Of a DNA stretch of 64,000 bases, positions 7,510-15,609 are shown piece after piece. The notes beneath the pieces are model-generated. The model was given only the letters and a program-made list of their open reading frames with translations, was not told the DNA's origin and did not search any database. Source of the stretch: DASUPK01 sp963695675 (lineage in GTDB: Bacteria > Actinomycetota > Thermoleophilia > Solirubrobacterales > 70-9); the NCBI GenBank assembly GCA_963695675.1, contig CAVOGY010000003.1:62001-126000 (forward strand), read 5' to 3'. The translations under genes were made by a program, and so were the position numbers. Positions within the stretch are counted from its first letter, which is position 1. Every line of letters begins with the position of its first letter.

Positions 7510-8417
7510 GCCGGAAAGAACCCCTCTGGCGCCGGCGCCGACGCAGCGGCCAGCTGCTCATAGGCGGCCTGGTCGCAGATCACCTCGTGTGTTCTGAACG
7601 GAGCATCGCCGCTGGCAAAGCCCCGCTTGAACTCGTCGAGCGAGTCCCCGGGGGTGATCCCGCCGCCGAGGTTGACCGGATTGCCGAGCTCGCCCCCGAG
7701 CGAGATCATCGCTGCGAACAGGTTCTTCATCGGCGAGTCGGCAAGCGCCTCGTCGGCGGTGCCGCCCAGGTAGTAGTGCAGGTAGCCGTCGCTCGCCACA
7801 GCGATAGCGCCCGCGAGCGGCGTTCCCTGGCGGGCCGCGACCAACAGCCAGCTCCTCTCGCTCCGCAGGAGGGTCTCGAAATATGCGCTCGGGTAGAGGT
7901 AGCGCTGAGCCGCCTGTGCGCGCGCCATCGTCTGCGCGTAGGCACGCTCGAAGGCGGTGCGTGCCGGCTCGGATGCCTGCCCCGGCGGAGAGAGCTCAAC
8001 GCTCCAGCCGTTGCGCTCGTTGCGCCGGATCTGCTCGCGCAGTCGCTTGCGGATCCCTCCGTCGCCGTCGGCGACGTGGACGTGGCTGCGCACGGTCCCG
8101 CCGGCAAAGCAGGCGTCGTCGCCGATCCGGTCCCGCACGAAGGCGCTGACCAGTCCGGTCTCCGACCAGTCGATCCCGGTCGGATCCGGTGGCTCCGTGG
8201 ACGCGTCCGCGGCGCCCGGGTAGCCGTAGGGGGAGATTGCGTCCCGTCGCTCGCTGGACTCGATCGGGCGAACGATCACGGCCAGCCGCAACTCCCGATC
8301 CCCCTCGACCGCAACCGTGTGGGTAACCCCCTCCGCCGCGAGAAATGGCGGCGAGCGGAAGAAGTGCTCTGGGTCCGACGCGGCGGCGCCGCCGTCCTCG
8401 ATCAGGCGAGCCTTCAC
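7497..8417 (-). CDS. GNAT/FemAB-like acyltransferase
   Basis: A 306-residue protein with a two-lobed GNAT (FemAB/BioF2-type) pattern. The first lobe has ISPYGYPG. The second includes IRKRLREQIRRNERNGW, then YFETLLRSERSWLLVAARQG and PLAGAIAVASDGYLHYYLGG, the typical strand pair of FemAB-like enzymes, and NLGGGITPGDSLDEFKRGFA at the end. Such proteins transfer amino acids or acyl groups to peptidoglycan or glycan precursors. GTG start at 8417. It lies 4 bp after a second GNAT gene in the same direction and downstream of glycosyltransferases, so a role in modifying a surface glycan is reasonable but inferred. Confidence 0.75.
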   Translation of the reverse strand: MKARLIEDGGAAASDPEHFFRSPPFLAAEGVTHTVAVEGDRELRLAVIVRPIESSERRDAISPYGYPGAADASTEPPDPTGIDWSETGLVSAFVRDRIGDDACFAGGTVRSHVHVADGDGGIRKRLREQIRRNERNGWSVELSPPGQASEPARTAFERAYAQTMARAQAAQRYLYPSAYFETLLRSERSWLLVAARQGTPLAGAIAVASDGYLHYYLGGTADEALADSPMKNLFAAMISLGGELGNPVNLGGGITPGDSLDEFKRGFASGDAPFRTHEVICDQAAYEQLAAASAPAPEGFFPAYRA

Positions 8418-8421
8418 CCGA

Positions 8422-8967
8422 TCACTCGTCGGGCGGCTCGGGCAGGTCCTCCCGAAAGCCGCCCCAGAGCTCGACGTCGATCAGCTCATCGCCGTGGCGC
8501 ACGTGCCTCCGCAGCACCCCCTCCTGCTTCCAGCCGTTGTAGATGACGGCCTTCCTCGCCGCCTCGTTGGTCGACGGAATTCGGCCGTAGACCTTGTGGG
8601 CACCGAACTCCTCGAAGGCCTTCAGGTTGGTGAGCCGCTCGGCCTCGCGGCCCACGCCCCTGCCCCGGGCGCGCTCGTCCCCGATGATCGCGCCGAGCTC
8701 AGGTGCCGTCTGGCGATGGAGGCCGTAGAGGGCCGTGTAGCCGACGGGCTCGTCGATGCGCTCGACTTCCACCGCCCACTTACGGTCCTCGGAGTTCGGT
8801 TCGCGCGCCTGCTCGATCGCCCGCTCGACCCAGCGGCGTGCGTCCTCCTCGGTGAACTCGTCGCGGTGCTCGAGCAGATTGGCGGTCGCGGCAGGCGAGT
8901 TGAACCAGCGGTGGACCGCGGAGGCGTCCTCCGGGCGGAAGTCCCTGAGCGAGATGCCGCGAGCCAC
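8422..8967 (-). CDS. GNAT N-acetyltransferase (RimJ/RimL type)
   Basis: A 181-residue GNAT acetyltransferase using acetyl-CoA. It starts GISLRDFRPEDASAVHRW and has the acetyl-CoA loop region LGAIIGDERARGRGVGREAE (RGRGVG). NLKAFEEFGAHKVYGRI and NEAARKAVIYNGWKQEGVLR follow, as in the RimJ/RimL or sugar-acetylating subfamily. The GTG start at 8967 overlaps the TAG stop of the sugar transferase by one base, so translation is probably coupled. The acceptor is unknown; an amino sugar of the surface polysaccharide is a reasonable guess from context. Confidence 0.85.
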   Translation of the reverse strand: MARGISLRDFRPEDASAVHRWFNSPAATANLLEHRDEFTEEDARRWVERAIEQAREPNSEDRKWAVEVERIDEPVGYTALYGLHRQTAPELGAIIGDERARGRGVGREAERLTNLKAFEEFGAHKVYGRIPSTNEAARKAVIYNGWKQEGVLRRHVRHGDELIDVELWGGFREDLPEPPDE

Positions 8968-9686
8968 TAGCGGTCGCCCGCCTGCTCGCGCTCCGCCGCC
9001 TGCCTCAGGGGCGAATCGGGCGACGATCCGGCGTAGGGGTCCGCGGCCACGCTGCCGGCCCCCCCGAGTAGCGCTCGCGGCGTGCGGGCGAGGATCTCGA
9101 GGTCGAGCCGTAGCGAGCGATGCTCGACGTACCAGACGTCGAGTTCGATCCGCTCCTCCCACGGGATCCCCGCGCGCCCATGGATCTGGGCCCAGCCCGT
9201 GACCCCCGGCCGGAGATCCAGTCGCCGGAGCTGACGAGAGGTGTAGAGCTCGACCTGGGCCGGGAGCGTCGCGCGCGGACCGACGATACGCATCTCGCCG
9301 CGCAGCACGTTGATCAGGTTCGGCAGCTCGTCGAGCGAATAGCGGCGCAGGAAGCTGCCGACCCGCGTCACCCGCGGGTCCTCCGCCGTGACGGCGGTGC
9401 CGACGCCGACCGGGTCGGCCCCCTGGCGCATAGTTCGGAGCTTGAACAGGTCGAAGATGACGCCGTCCTTGCCGACGCGCCGCTGCCGGTAGAGGACCGG
9501 TCCCGGAGACTCGAGCCGGATCGCGATCGCCGCGACCAGCAGCAGCGGCGAGACCGCGACGAGGCCCACGACGGCGATCGCCAGGTCGGCCGCCCGGGGC
9601 AGCCCCTTCCGCGGTCCCACCGGCGTCTCCGGGACGTCGAGTCGCTGCTGGGCGGTGTCCGGACGACTCCCGTCCGCCTCGCTCAC
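8967..9686 (-). CDS. Polyprenyl-phosphate sugar-1-phosphate transferase
   Basis: A 239-residue initiating transferase of the bacterial sugar transferase family (WbaP/PglC/WcaJ catalytic domain). It loads the first sugar phosphate onto undecaprenyl phosphate at the inner membrane. A membrane segment (LAIAVVGLVAVSPLLLVAA) lies at residues about 36-54. The catalytic signatures FDLFKLRTM, SLDELPNLINVL, RGEMRIVGPRA and LRPGVTGWAQIHGR are all present. Only the catalytic part is present, without the extra N-terminal membrane domain of WbaP. The GTG start at 9686 overlaps the upstream stop as GTGA. It probably starts synthesis of the polymer built by the surrounding glycosyltransferases. Confidence 0.93.
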   Translation of the reverse strand: MSEADGSRPDTAQQRLDVPETPVGPRKGLPRAADLAIAVVGLVAVSPLLLVAAIAIRLESPGPVLYRQRRVGKDGVIFDLFKLRTMRQGADPVGVGTAVTAEDPRVTRVGSFLRRYSLDELPNLINVLRGEMRIVGPRATLPAQVELYTSRQLRRLDLRPGVTGWAQIHGRAGIPWEERIELDVWYVEHRSLRLDLEILARTPRALLGGAGSVAADPYAGSSPDSPLRQAAEREQAGDR

Positions 9687-10810
9687 CGGGTTCCCTCCAC
9701 CTTCTCCCAGCCGATCGGCACGGCTCCGGCGCGGAGTCGGTCCCAGAGCCCAACTGCGATCGAGGCGGTCATGGTTACGTAGTAGTAGGCGATCCGGAAC
9801 GGCAGGGCGGGGACGAATCGCCCGATCAGCGCCCCCGCCAGCAGGGCGAGCTGGAGCGCCATCGTGACGACGTAGACCCAACCGTGCGAAAGGAGCGGGA
9901 TGTTGACGGCGAGCGCGATCAGGTGCAGCCAGGGAGTCAGGTAGCGGAGCAGCCGGTGTGAGTAGATCTCGAACGCGTAGAGGGGGCCATAGCCACGCGG
10001 GTCGAGCATCCCCCAGCGCAGCATCACGTCCCAGAGCCCCCACATCATCCGGCGCTTGCGGCGGAACTCGCCCTCGACCGTCGGCGCCATCTTCTCCTCG
10101 GCGACCGCTTCCTGCTCGTAGACGGCGCGCCAGCCCCGCTTGGTGAGCTCGAAGGGAAGGCCGATGTCCTGTCCGCGGCTCGGGTCGAGCTCGATGTAGG
10201 ACTCGCGCCGGACCGCGTAGATCCCACCGTTCCCGGCGGTGATCCCGGCGAGCCGAGTCTCCATGGAGCGAATCGCCATCTCGTAGCGCCAGTAGAGGCC
10301 CTCCTGGTTGCCCCCCTCGCCCCCCTCGAAGCGGACCTGCCCACACGCGTAGCCAACCCGTGGATCGCCGAAGCGGTGGATCAGCCGGCGGAGGGCGTCC
10401 GGGCGCCAGTAGCTGTTCGCGTCGGAGAAGGCGAGGATCGAGCCGCTCGCCCGGCCGACCGCCGAGTTGAGGGCGGCGACCTTGCCGCTCCGGGGAAGCT
10501 CCAGGACCTGATCGGCGCCCGCCGAGCGCGCCAGCTCTGCGGTGCGATCGGAGGAGCCGTCCGAGGCGACGATCACCTCGAGCTCGCCGGGGTAGTCGAG
10601 TGCGCGCGCGTTTGCCACCTTCCGCTCGATCACGAGCTCCTCGTCGTGAGCCGGGATGATCAGGCTGACCCCGGGAAACTCTCCGTCGGGCTCCCGGCGC
10701 GCACCCCGCTCGCCGAAGGCGCCCACCAGGGCGCGCAGCAGCAGCGGGTAGCCCAGATGCGCATAGACGATCAGCCCCACGGAGACCCAGAAGAGGATTT
10801 CGAGCGCCAT
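9683..10810 (-). CDS. Membrane-associated family 2 glycosyltransferase
   Basis: A 375-residue GT2 enzyme. An N-terminal membrane segment (LEILFWVSVGLIVYAHLGYP) precedes the GT-A domain: GVSLIIPAHDEE, VIVASDGSSDRT, the SGKVAALN segment and ILAFSDANS (DxN metal-site region). Further motifs are the acceptor-side PSRGQDIGLP and EEKMAPTVEGEFRRKRRMM, the latter matching the processive-type Q/RxxRW region. Three or four membrane helices close the protein (about residues 275-355). Architecture resembles polysaccharide synthases that extend and export a chain. ATG at 10810. It overlaps the sugar transferase gene by four bases (GTGA), so the two are co-translated. Confidence 0.9.
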   Translation of the reverse strand: MALEILFWVSVGLIVYAHLGYPLLLRALVGAFGERGARREPDGEFPGVSLIIPAHDEELVIERKVANARALDYPGELEVIVASDGSSDRTAELARSAGADQVLELPRSGKVAALNSAVGRASGSILAFSDANSYWRPDALRRLIHRFGDPRVGYACGQVRFEGGEGGNQEGLYWRYEMAIRSMETRLAGITAGNGGIYAVRRESYIELDPSRGQDIGLPFELTKRGWRAVYEQEAVAEEKMAPTVEGEFRRKRRMMWGLWDVMLRWGMLDPRGYGPLYAFEIYSHRLLRYLTPWLHLIALAVNIPLLSHGWVYVVTMALQLALLAGALIGRFVPALPFRIAYYYVTMTASIAVGLWDRLRAGAVPIGWEKVEGTR

Positions 10811-10836
10811 GGCGGGGGATTATCGGCCGACGGCGC

Positions 10837-11952
10837 TCATCGCGGCCCGGCGAGCAGCCCCCGGTAGAGGTCCATGGTCGCCTGGCCGATGCGGTCCCAC
10901 GCATAGGTCGTCGCGGCCGCTTCGGTGGCGGCGTCGGCGAGGGCGTCCCGCGAGGAGCGGTCAGCGAGCAGCTCGCGCAGGGTCTCGGCCAGAGCGCCCG
11001 GGTCTTCGGGCGGGACGAGCCGCGCCGCCCCCTGCTCGGCGATCTCCGGGAAGCCGCCGACCGCGCTCAGCACGAGCGGCCGACCGAAGGCGAGTGCCGT
11101 GTAGAGCACGCCGGACTGCTCGATGTTCCTGTAGGGCAGGGCGACCAGGTCCGCTCGACGCATGAAAGCCGGAATCTCGGGGTCGGTGACGAAGCGGTCG
11201 ACGAAGCGCACCGTGCCGGGCGCCCGCCGGCCCAGCTCGCGCAGTCCCTCCATCGGCATCCGCGGCATCCCAACCACCCAGAGCTCGGCGCCCTCCACCT
11301 GCCGGAAGGCCTCGAGCAGCACGTCGGTCCCCTTGTAGGGGCGGACGAGGCCGAACTGGAGGATCACCGGCCCCTTGACCTCCCGGAGCTCGCTGGGCAG
11401 CGGCATCTCGTCCCCCTGGCGGGTCAGATAGTCGAAGGCGCCGTGTGGGATCACCCGCAGCCGCTCGCGCGGCACGCCGAAGTCCGATTCGAGACGCCGC
11501 GCCCCGTGCTCGCTGTGCACGACCACGGCGTCCATCTCAGCCAGCAGGCGGGTGAGCGTGCGGGCGACCCGCGTACCGGCCTCCGGCAGGCGCCAGTGCA
11601 TCGTGTAGACCCGCGGACGCTTCGGCGGGAGCAGCCGGCGGTCGAGAGCCGGGATCGGAAGCCACATGTAGTGGACGAGGTCGGCGGCCTCGGCGACGCG
11701 CCGGTAGCGCAGCATGTCCGGCAGGTGCTCCGCTGCGCGCAGCAGGCGCCTGCGGCGCGGGCCGATGCCGGGACGGGAGGCGCGGCGGTAGAAGAGCTCA
11801 CGCACGTCGTAGCCGTCCTCGCGCGGCACCGGGCCATACGGGAAATGGGACGTGATCAGCTCGACCTCGGCGCCGGCGCGAGCGAGCGCCCCGGCTAGGG
11901 CGTGGTCATACGGTGGCGTGTAGGCCGCCGGATCGACGAGTTGGACGCGCAT
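10837..11952 (-). CDS. Family 4 glycosyltransferase
   Basis: A 371-residue GT-B fold enzyme. The acceptor-side N-domain starts MRVQLVDPAAYTPPYDHALA with ALARAGAEVELIT. The donor-side domain contains VILQFGLVRPYKGTDVLLEA, ELWVVG and a C-terminal nucleotide-sugar site ALAFGRPLVLSAVGGFPEI followed by LVPPEDPGALAETL. Cytoplasmic, no signal peptide. The ATG at 11952 lies only 17 bp from the divergently read GTG of the next glycosyltransferase, so their control regions must overlap the coding ends. Donor and acceptor sugars cannot be inferred. Confidence 0.9.
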   Translation of the reverse strand: MRVQLVDPAAYTPPYDHALAGALARAGAEVELITSHFPYGPVPREDGYDVRELFYRRASRPGIGPRRRRLLRAAEHLPDMLRYRRVAEAADLVHYMWLPIPALDRRLLPPKRPRVYTMHWRLPEAGTRVARTLTRLLAEMDAVVVHSEHGARRLESDFGVPRERLRVIPHGAFDYLTRQGDEMPLPSELREVKGPVILQFGLVRPYKGTDVLLEAFRQVEGAELWVVGMPRMPMEGLRELGRRAPGTVRFVDRFVTDPEIPAFMRRADLVALPYRNIEQSGVLYTALAFGRPLVLSAVGGFPEIAEQGAARLVPPEDPGALAETLRELLADRSSRDALADAATEAAATTYAWDRIGQATMDLYRGLLAGPR

Positions 11953-11969
11953 GGGCGAGCATTCTCGCC

Positions 11970-12905
11970 GTGCTGCTCTCCTACTGCGTGGTCAACACCA
12001 ACGGCCGGGAGTTTCTGCTCGCCTGCCTCGAGGCGATCGAGCGAACCGCGCCGCCGGACCTCGAGCGCGAGGTGTTGGTGCTCGACAACGCCTCGGACGA
12101 CGGTTCAGCGGAGGCGGTGAAGGCGCTGAATCGCGAGATCACACTGATCGCACTCGATCGACGCACCGGCAAGGCGGCGAATGACAGCCGCCTGCTCGAG
12201 GAGGCGCGCGGCGAGTACTGCCTGCTGCTCAACGAGGACTCTGAGCTGCAGCCCGGGGCGGTGCCGGCGCTGCTCGGGGCACTCCAGTCGGATCAGAGAG
12301 CTGCAGTGGCCGGCGCGCAGCTCCTGGCGCCCGACGGTCGCGAAGTCCCGTGCGCCTGGCGGCTGCCCAGCGTCGAGACCGCGCTGGCGGGCGCCCTCTT
12401 CCTCCATCGGCACCTCACGGTGGAGAGCGGCGGCACTGGGACCCGGCCCGTGGGCTGGGTGCAGTCGAGCGCCATGCTTGTCCGCCGCGAGGCCGCGCTC
12501 GCCGTCGGCGGGTTCGACCCCGACTTCTACGTCTACTCCGACGAAACCGACTTCTGCAAGCGGCTCGAGGCCGCAGGGTGGCGGATCCTGTTCGTCCCGT
12601 CGGCGAGGGCCATCCACCACGACCAGATGGCGCAGGATGCCGCCGGCGCCGAGCGGCGAATCGTCGAGTACCACCGTGGCCGCGATCGCTATCTGCGAAA
12701 GCACCTCGGCGACGCCCAGGCGGTCTTGCTGCGGCCACTCCTCGCCTGGCCGTACCTGCTGCGGGCGGTCGCCGCCGTCGTCCTCCCCGGTCACTCGGCC
12801 CGGCGCTACTGGATGCACGCCCGCCAGGCGCTGCTGCCGGGCCGTGGCGAGGGGATCCGTGAGGCCGCGGAGACCTACAACCGGCAGTTAGGGTCGCGCG
12901 AGTGA
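11970..12905 (+). CDS. Family 2 glycosyltransferase (rhamnosyltransferase-like)
   Basis: A 311-residue GT2 enzyme. The GTG at 11970 begins the first strand VLLSYCVVNTNGREFLLACL. The GT-A motifs are VLVLDNASDDGSAEAV, LLLNEDSEL (D-x-D-like metal site), VGWVQSSAMLVRREAALAVG and FDPDFYVYSDETDFCKRLEA (catalytic ED region), followed by the AIHHDQMAQ histidine. This order matches the WsaE/rhamnosyltransferase-like group. A hydrophobic helix near residues 265-290 may associate with the membrane. An upstream in-frame ATG would overlap the divergent gene and has no homology support. It is followed 13 bp later by a GT4 gene. Confidence 0.88.
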   Translation: MLLSYCVVNTNGREFLLACLEAIERTAPPDLEREVLVLDNASDDGSAEAVKALNREITLIALDRRTGKAANDSRLLEEARGEYCLLLNEDSELQPGAVPALLGALQSDQRAAVAGAQLLAPDGREVPCAWRLPSVETALAGALFLHRHLTVESGGTGTRPVGWVQSSAMLVRREAALAVGGFDPDFYVYSDETDFCKRLEAAGWRILFVPSARAIHHDQMAQDAAGAERRIVEYHRGRDRYLRKHLGDAQAVLLRPLLAWPYLLRAVAAVVLPGHSARRYWMHARQALLPGRGEGIREAAETYNRQLGSRE

Positions 12906-12918
12906 GCGAGGGGAGCGT

Positions 12919-13944
12919 GTGCGGATCCTCCTGGTGACCCAGATGTGGCCCAGTCCGGAGAACCCGGACCTGGGCAGCTTCCTGGTCCCGCTGACGCGGG
13001 AGATCGAGGCGCTTGGCCACGACGTGGAGGTCGCGTCCATCAGCCGGCGCGGGGGGGCCCCGACGAAGTATGCGACCCTGGTCCGTGAGGCCCGAGCGGC
13101 GGCCCACCGCTTCGAGCCCGACGTCGTCTTCGCCCACTTCCTCTTCCCGGCCGGGGCCGCCGGCGCCCTCGCCGCCCGCTCCGCCGCAGCCCCGCTCGTC
13201 GTCATGGCACACGGGCAGGACGTCGCCAACCTCAGCCGGATCCCCGGAGTCACCGCCGTCACCCGCTGGGTGATCCGCCGCTCCTCACGAGTGATCGCCA
13301 ACTCACAGTGGCTCGCTGGCCGCCTGACCGACCGGATCCCGGCGGCCGAGTCAAAGATCGAGGTCGCCGACTGCGGGGTCGACCTCGAGGCGTTCTCGCC
13401 GCGCCCAGCGGCAGAGGCCCGCCGCGAGCTGGAATGGGACGGCGAAGGCCCGGCCTTCCTCTGCGTCGGCTCGCTGATCGAGCGCAAGAACGTCGTGCGG
13501 CTCGCGGAAGCCTTCGAGTCGCTCGACCGTGGCCGCCTCGCTTACGTCGGTGACGGACCCCTGCGCGGTGCGCTCGAGGGCCGTCGAGGCGTCCGTCTTG
13601 TCGGCCGGATCCCGCAGGCGGAAGTCCCGCGGTGGGTCGCCGCCTGCGACGTCCTCTGCCAGCCCTCGCTGACCGAACCCTTCGGCCAGGCGACGCTCGA
13701 GGCGATGGCGATGGAGCGCAGCGTGCTCGCCACGAGCGCGGGCGGACCGCCCGAATTCGTCACTCCCGAGGCAGGCGTCCTGGTGGACCCGAAGGATCCA
13801 GACGCCCTCCGCCCCGCCATGGAGCTGGCACTGACGATGCCCACACCCAACCCGGCCGCTCGCGAGGCCGCCGCGCAGCACGACGTCAAGCGCCAGGCGG
13901 CGATCATGGCCGCCATCCTGGAGCAGGCTGTGGCTTCGCCATAA
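12919..13944 (+). CDS. Family 4 glycosyltransferase
   Basis: A 341-residue GT-B glycosyltransferase. It starts at GTG 12919 with VRILLVTQMWPSPENPDLG. The first domain contains FAHFLFPAGAAGALAARS and VVMAHGQDV. The second domain has AFLCVGSLIERKNVVRLAEA, RLVGRIPQAEVPRWVAACDV, then LCQPSLTEPFGQATLEAMAM (the E-x7-E motif) and TSAGGPPEFV. The last codons, VASP and TAA, come from the end of repeat copy C (GTGGCTTCGCCATAA), so the element set the present C-terminus. It probably adds one sugar in the cytoplasmic assembly of the repeat unit. Confidence 0.9.
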   Translation: MRILLVTQMWPSPENPDLGSFLVPLTREIEALGHDVEVASISRRGGAPTKYATLVREARAAAHRFEPDVVFAHFLFPAGAAGALAARSAAAPLVVMAHGQDVANLSRIPGVTAVTRWVIRRSSRVIANSQWLAGRLTDRIPAAESKIEVADCGVDLEAFSPRPAAEARRELEWDGEGPAFLCVGSLIERKNVVRLAEAFESLDRGRLAYVGDGPLRGALEGRRGVRLVGRIPQAEVPRWVAACDVLCQPSLTEPFGQATLEAMAMERSVLATSAGGPPEFVTPEAGVLVDPKDPDALRPAMELALTMPTPNPAAREAAAQHDVKRQAAIMAAILEQAVASP

Positions 13945-14028
13945 GGTCGCGGCCACAAGCGGCCGCCCCCCACAACCGCTCGGGGCTTCGCCCCTCGCTC
14001 CTGATGGGGCGGCCTGGTGGCCGCTTAG
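13932..14028 (-). repeat. Dispersed palindromic repeat, copy C (no central module)
   Basis: Read leftward it starts AAGCGGCCACCAGGCCGC and ends CGCGACCTTATGGCGAAGCC, with GGGGCGAAGCCCC in the middle. It fills the space between the stops of two convergent genes and contains one of them. The central AAACGGGT module is absent. Confidence 0.85.
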
Positions 14029-15605
14029 CGGATCGCGTCCTCGTCGCGCTGCTCCGCCTCGAGCGCCTCGCGCGTCAGGCGAGGACCCGGAAGGGTGCGG
14101 AGCTGCGCGGGCTCCGGTTCGGGCCCGTCGGCGCGGGCGGTCCGCAGACCGGCGAGCGCGGTCCTGACGGTCGAGGGGCTGAGCAGTCGGCCCGCCGCCT
14201 CTCGCTCCTCCTCGTTGAGGAACCCGGTCACGTAGAGGAGGAGGGGATATGCGAGCCACAACACGGTCCTCCCCGCCAGGCCGCCGATCCCGGACGTCGG
14301 CATGAAGACCTCGCCGGCGGCGACCAGGAGCGCCGCGAGGCCGACCGCCTGCGCAAGCCGAACCCACTCGTAGGGGACCGGGAACAGCCGCTGGGTGAAG
14401 ACGTACATCAAGACCAACACGACGGCGTAAGCAGCGACCAGTGAGACGCCGGCGCCGACGATTCCCATCGAGGGCAGCAGCGCGAGGTTCAGGCCGATAT
14501 TGACCAGCATCCCGGCCCCGGTCGCGGGAAAGTTGAACTCGGTACGCCCGGTGCGGCCGAGCACGATCACCAGCACGAGGTAAAGGGCGTAGAGCATCAC
14601 CCCGGTCGAGACGAGCCCGATCGTCTTGTAGGAGTCGAAGAACTCGGGCGCCGCCAAAGCGCGCACGATCCAGCGAGACAGCAGCCACATGCCCGCGACA
14701 ACGAAGGTGGTCAGCGAGACGAACCAGGTGACGATCACCGCGTAGGCGCGGCGGGCCTCGTCGTCGTCCTGGATCGAGTAGGCGAGCGGTGGCCAGGCGA
14801 GCTGAAATCCCTTGACCAGAACGTTGACGGCCTGGGCGAACTTGACCGAGAGGCTGTAGAGGCCCGCGTCTCCGAGCCCGACGAGCCGCACGATCAGGAC
14901 GCGGTCGATGAAGTTGAGCGAGTAGAGGGAGAGCTCGGCGGGCATCGTCGGCAGACCCCAGCGCAGCATCCGCCGCAAGAGCGCGAAGTCCGGGATCACG
15001 GCCAGGCGGCCTCTCTGGGCGATCAGCAGTCCGGCGAGGAAGACGGCGCCCGTGCCGTACTGGCCCCAGAGCAGGCCGCTGGCGCCCTTGCCCTCCCCGA
15101 CCACCAGCCAAACCGTCACCGGGATCGTCACCAGGACGTTCGAGACCGTGAAGGCGAAGTACGCCTTCGCGCGCTCGTCGATCCGGAAGAGCGCGGTCAG
15201 AAACTCGAACATCGTGAACACCCAGAGCCCGAAGACCGCGATCCGCATCAGACCGGCGTCGGAGTGCCCGAGCAAGAGTCTCGAGAGGGGCTCGGCGAGG
15301 GGAAGGGCGAGTGCGAGGCCGATCGTCGTCGTCCAGAGAAGCGAAGCGAACGCGGTCTTCACCACCTGGCCCGGCTCCTCCCCGGCCTGGTAGTAGAAGC
15401 GCAGCAGCGCCTCGATGATGCCCAGCCGAATCACGATGCTGGCGGCGATCACGCCGGTGATCAGAACCTCGGCCGCGCCGTAGTCAGCGGGCGTCAGGTA
15501 GCGCGTGTAGAGCGGGAGCAGCGCGACCGCGATCAGCTTCGAGATCACGCTCGAGGCCGTGTACGCGGCGCCGGTCGTCGCCAGGCGGCGGAGATATCCG
15601 GTCAT
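14025..15605 (-). CDS. Oligosaccharide flippase (Wzx-like, MOP superfamily)
   Basis: A 526-residue polytopic protein with about 12-14 membrane helices. It starts LRRLATTGAAYTASSVISKL and LPLYTRYLTPADYGAAEVL, the usual N-terminus of polysaccharide-export flippases. Wzx proteins turn undecaprenyl-linked repeat units to the outer face. Residues after about 480 form a hydrophilic tail (ARADGPEPEPAQLR). It is followed upstream (in reading direction) by the O-antigen-ligase gene, whose stop lies 4 bp before its ATG, so the two are one operon. The stop TAA joins the left end of repeat C. Confidence 0.92.
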   Translation of the reverse strand: MTGYLRRLATTGAAYTASSVISKLIAVALLPLYTRYLTPADYGAAEVLITGVIAASIVIRLGIIEALLRFYYQAGEEPGQVVKTAFASLLWTTTIGLALALPLAEPLSRLLLGHSDAGLMRIAVFGLWVFTMFEFLTALFRIDERAKAYFAFTVSNVLVTIPVTVWLVVGEGKGASGLLWGQYGTGAVFLAGLLIAQRGRLAVIPDFALLRRMLRWGLPTMPAELSLYSLNFIDRVLIVRLVGLGDAGLYSLSVKFAQAVNVLVKGFQLAWPPLAYSIQDDDEARRAYAVIVTWFVSLTTFVVAGMWLLSRWIVRALAAPEFFDSYKTIGLVSTGVMLYALYLVLVIVLGRTGRTEFNFPATGAGMLVNIGLNLALLPSMGIVGAGVSLVAAYAVVLVLMYVFTQRLFPVPYEWVRLAQAVGLAALLVAAGEVFMPTSGIGGLAGRTVLWLAYPLLLYVTGFLNEEEREAAGRLLSPSTVRTALAGLRTARADGPEPEPAQLRTLPGPRLTREALEAEQRDEDAIR

Positions 15606-15609
15606 CGGA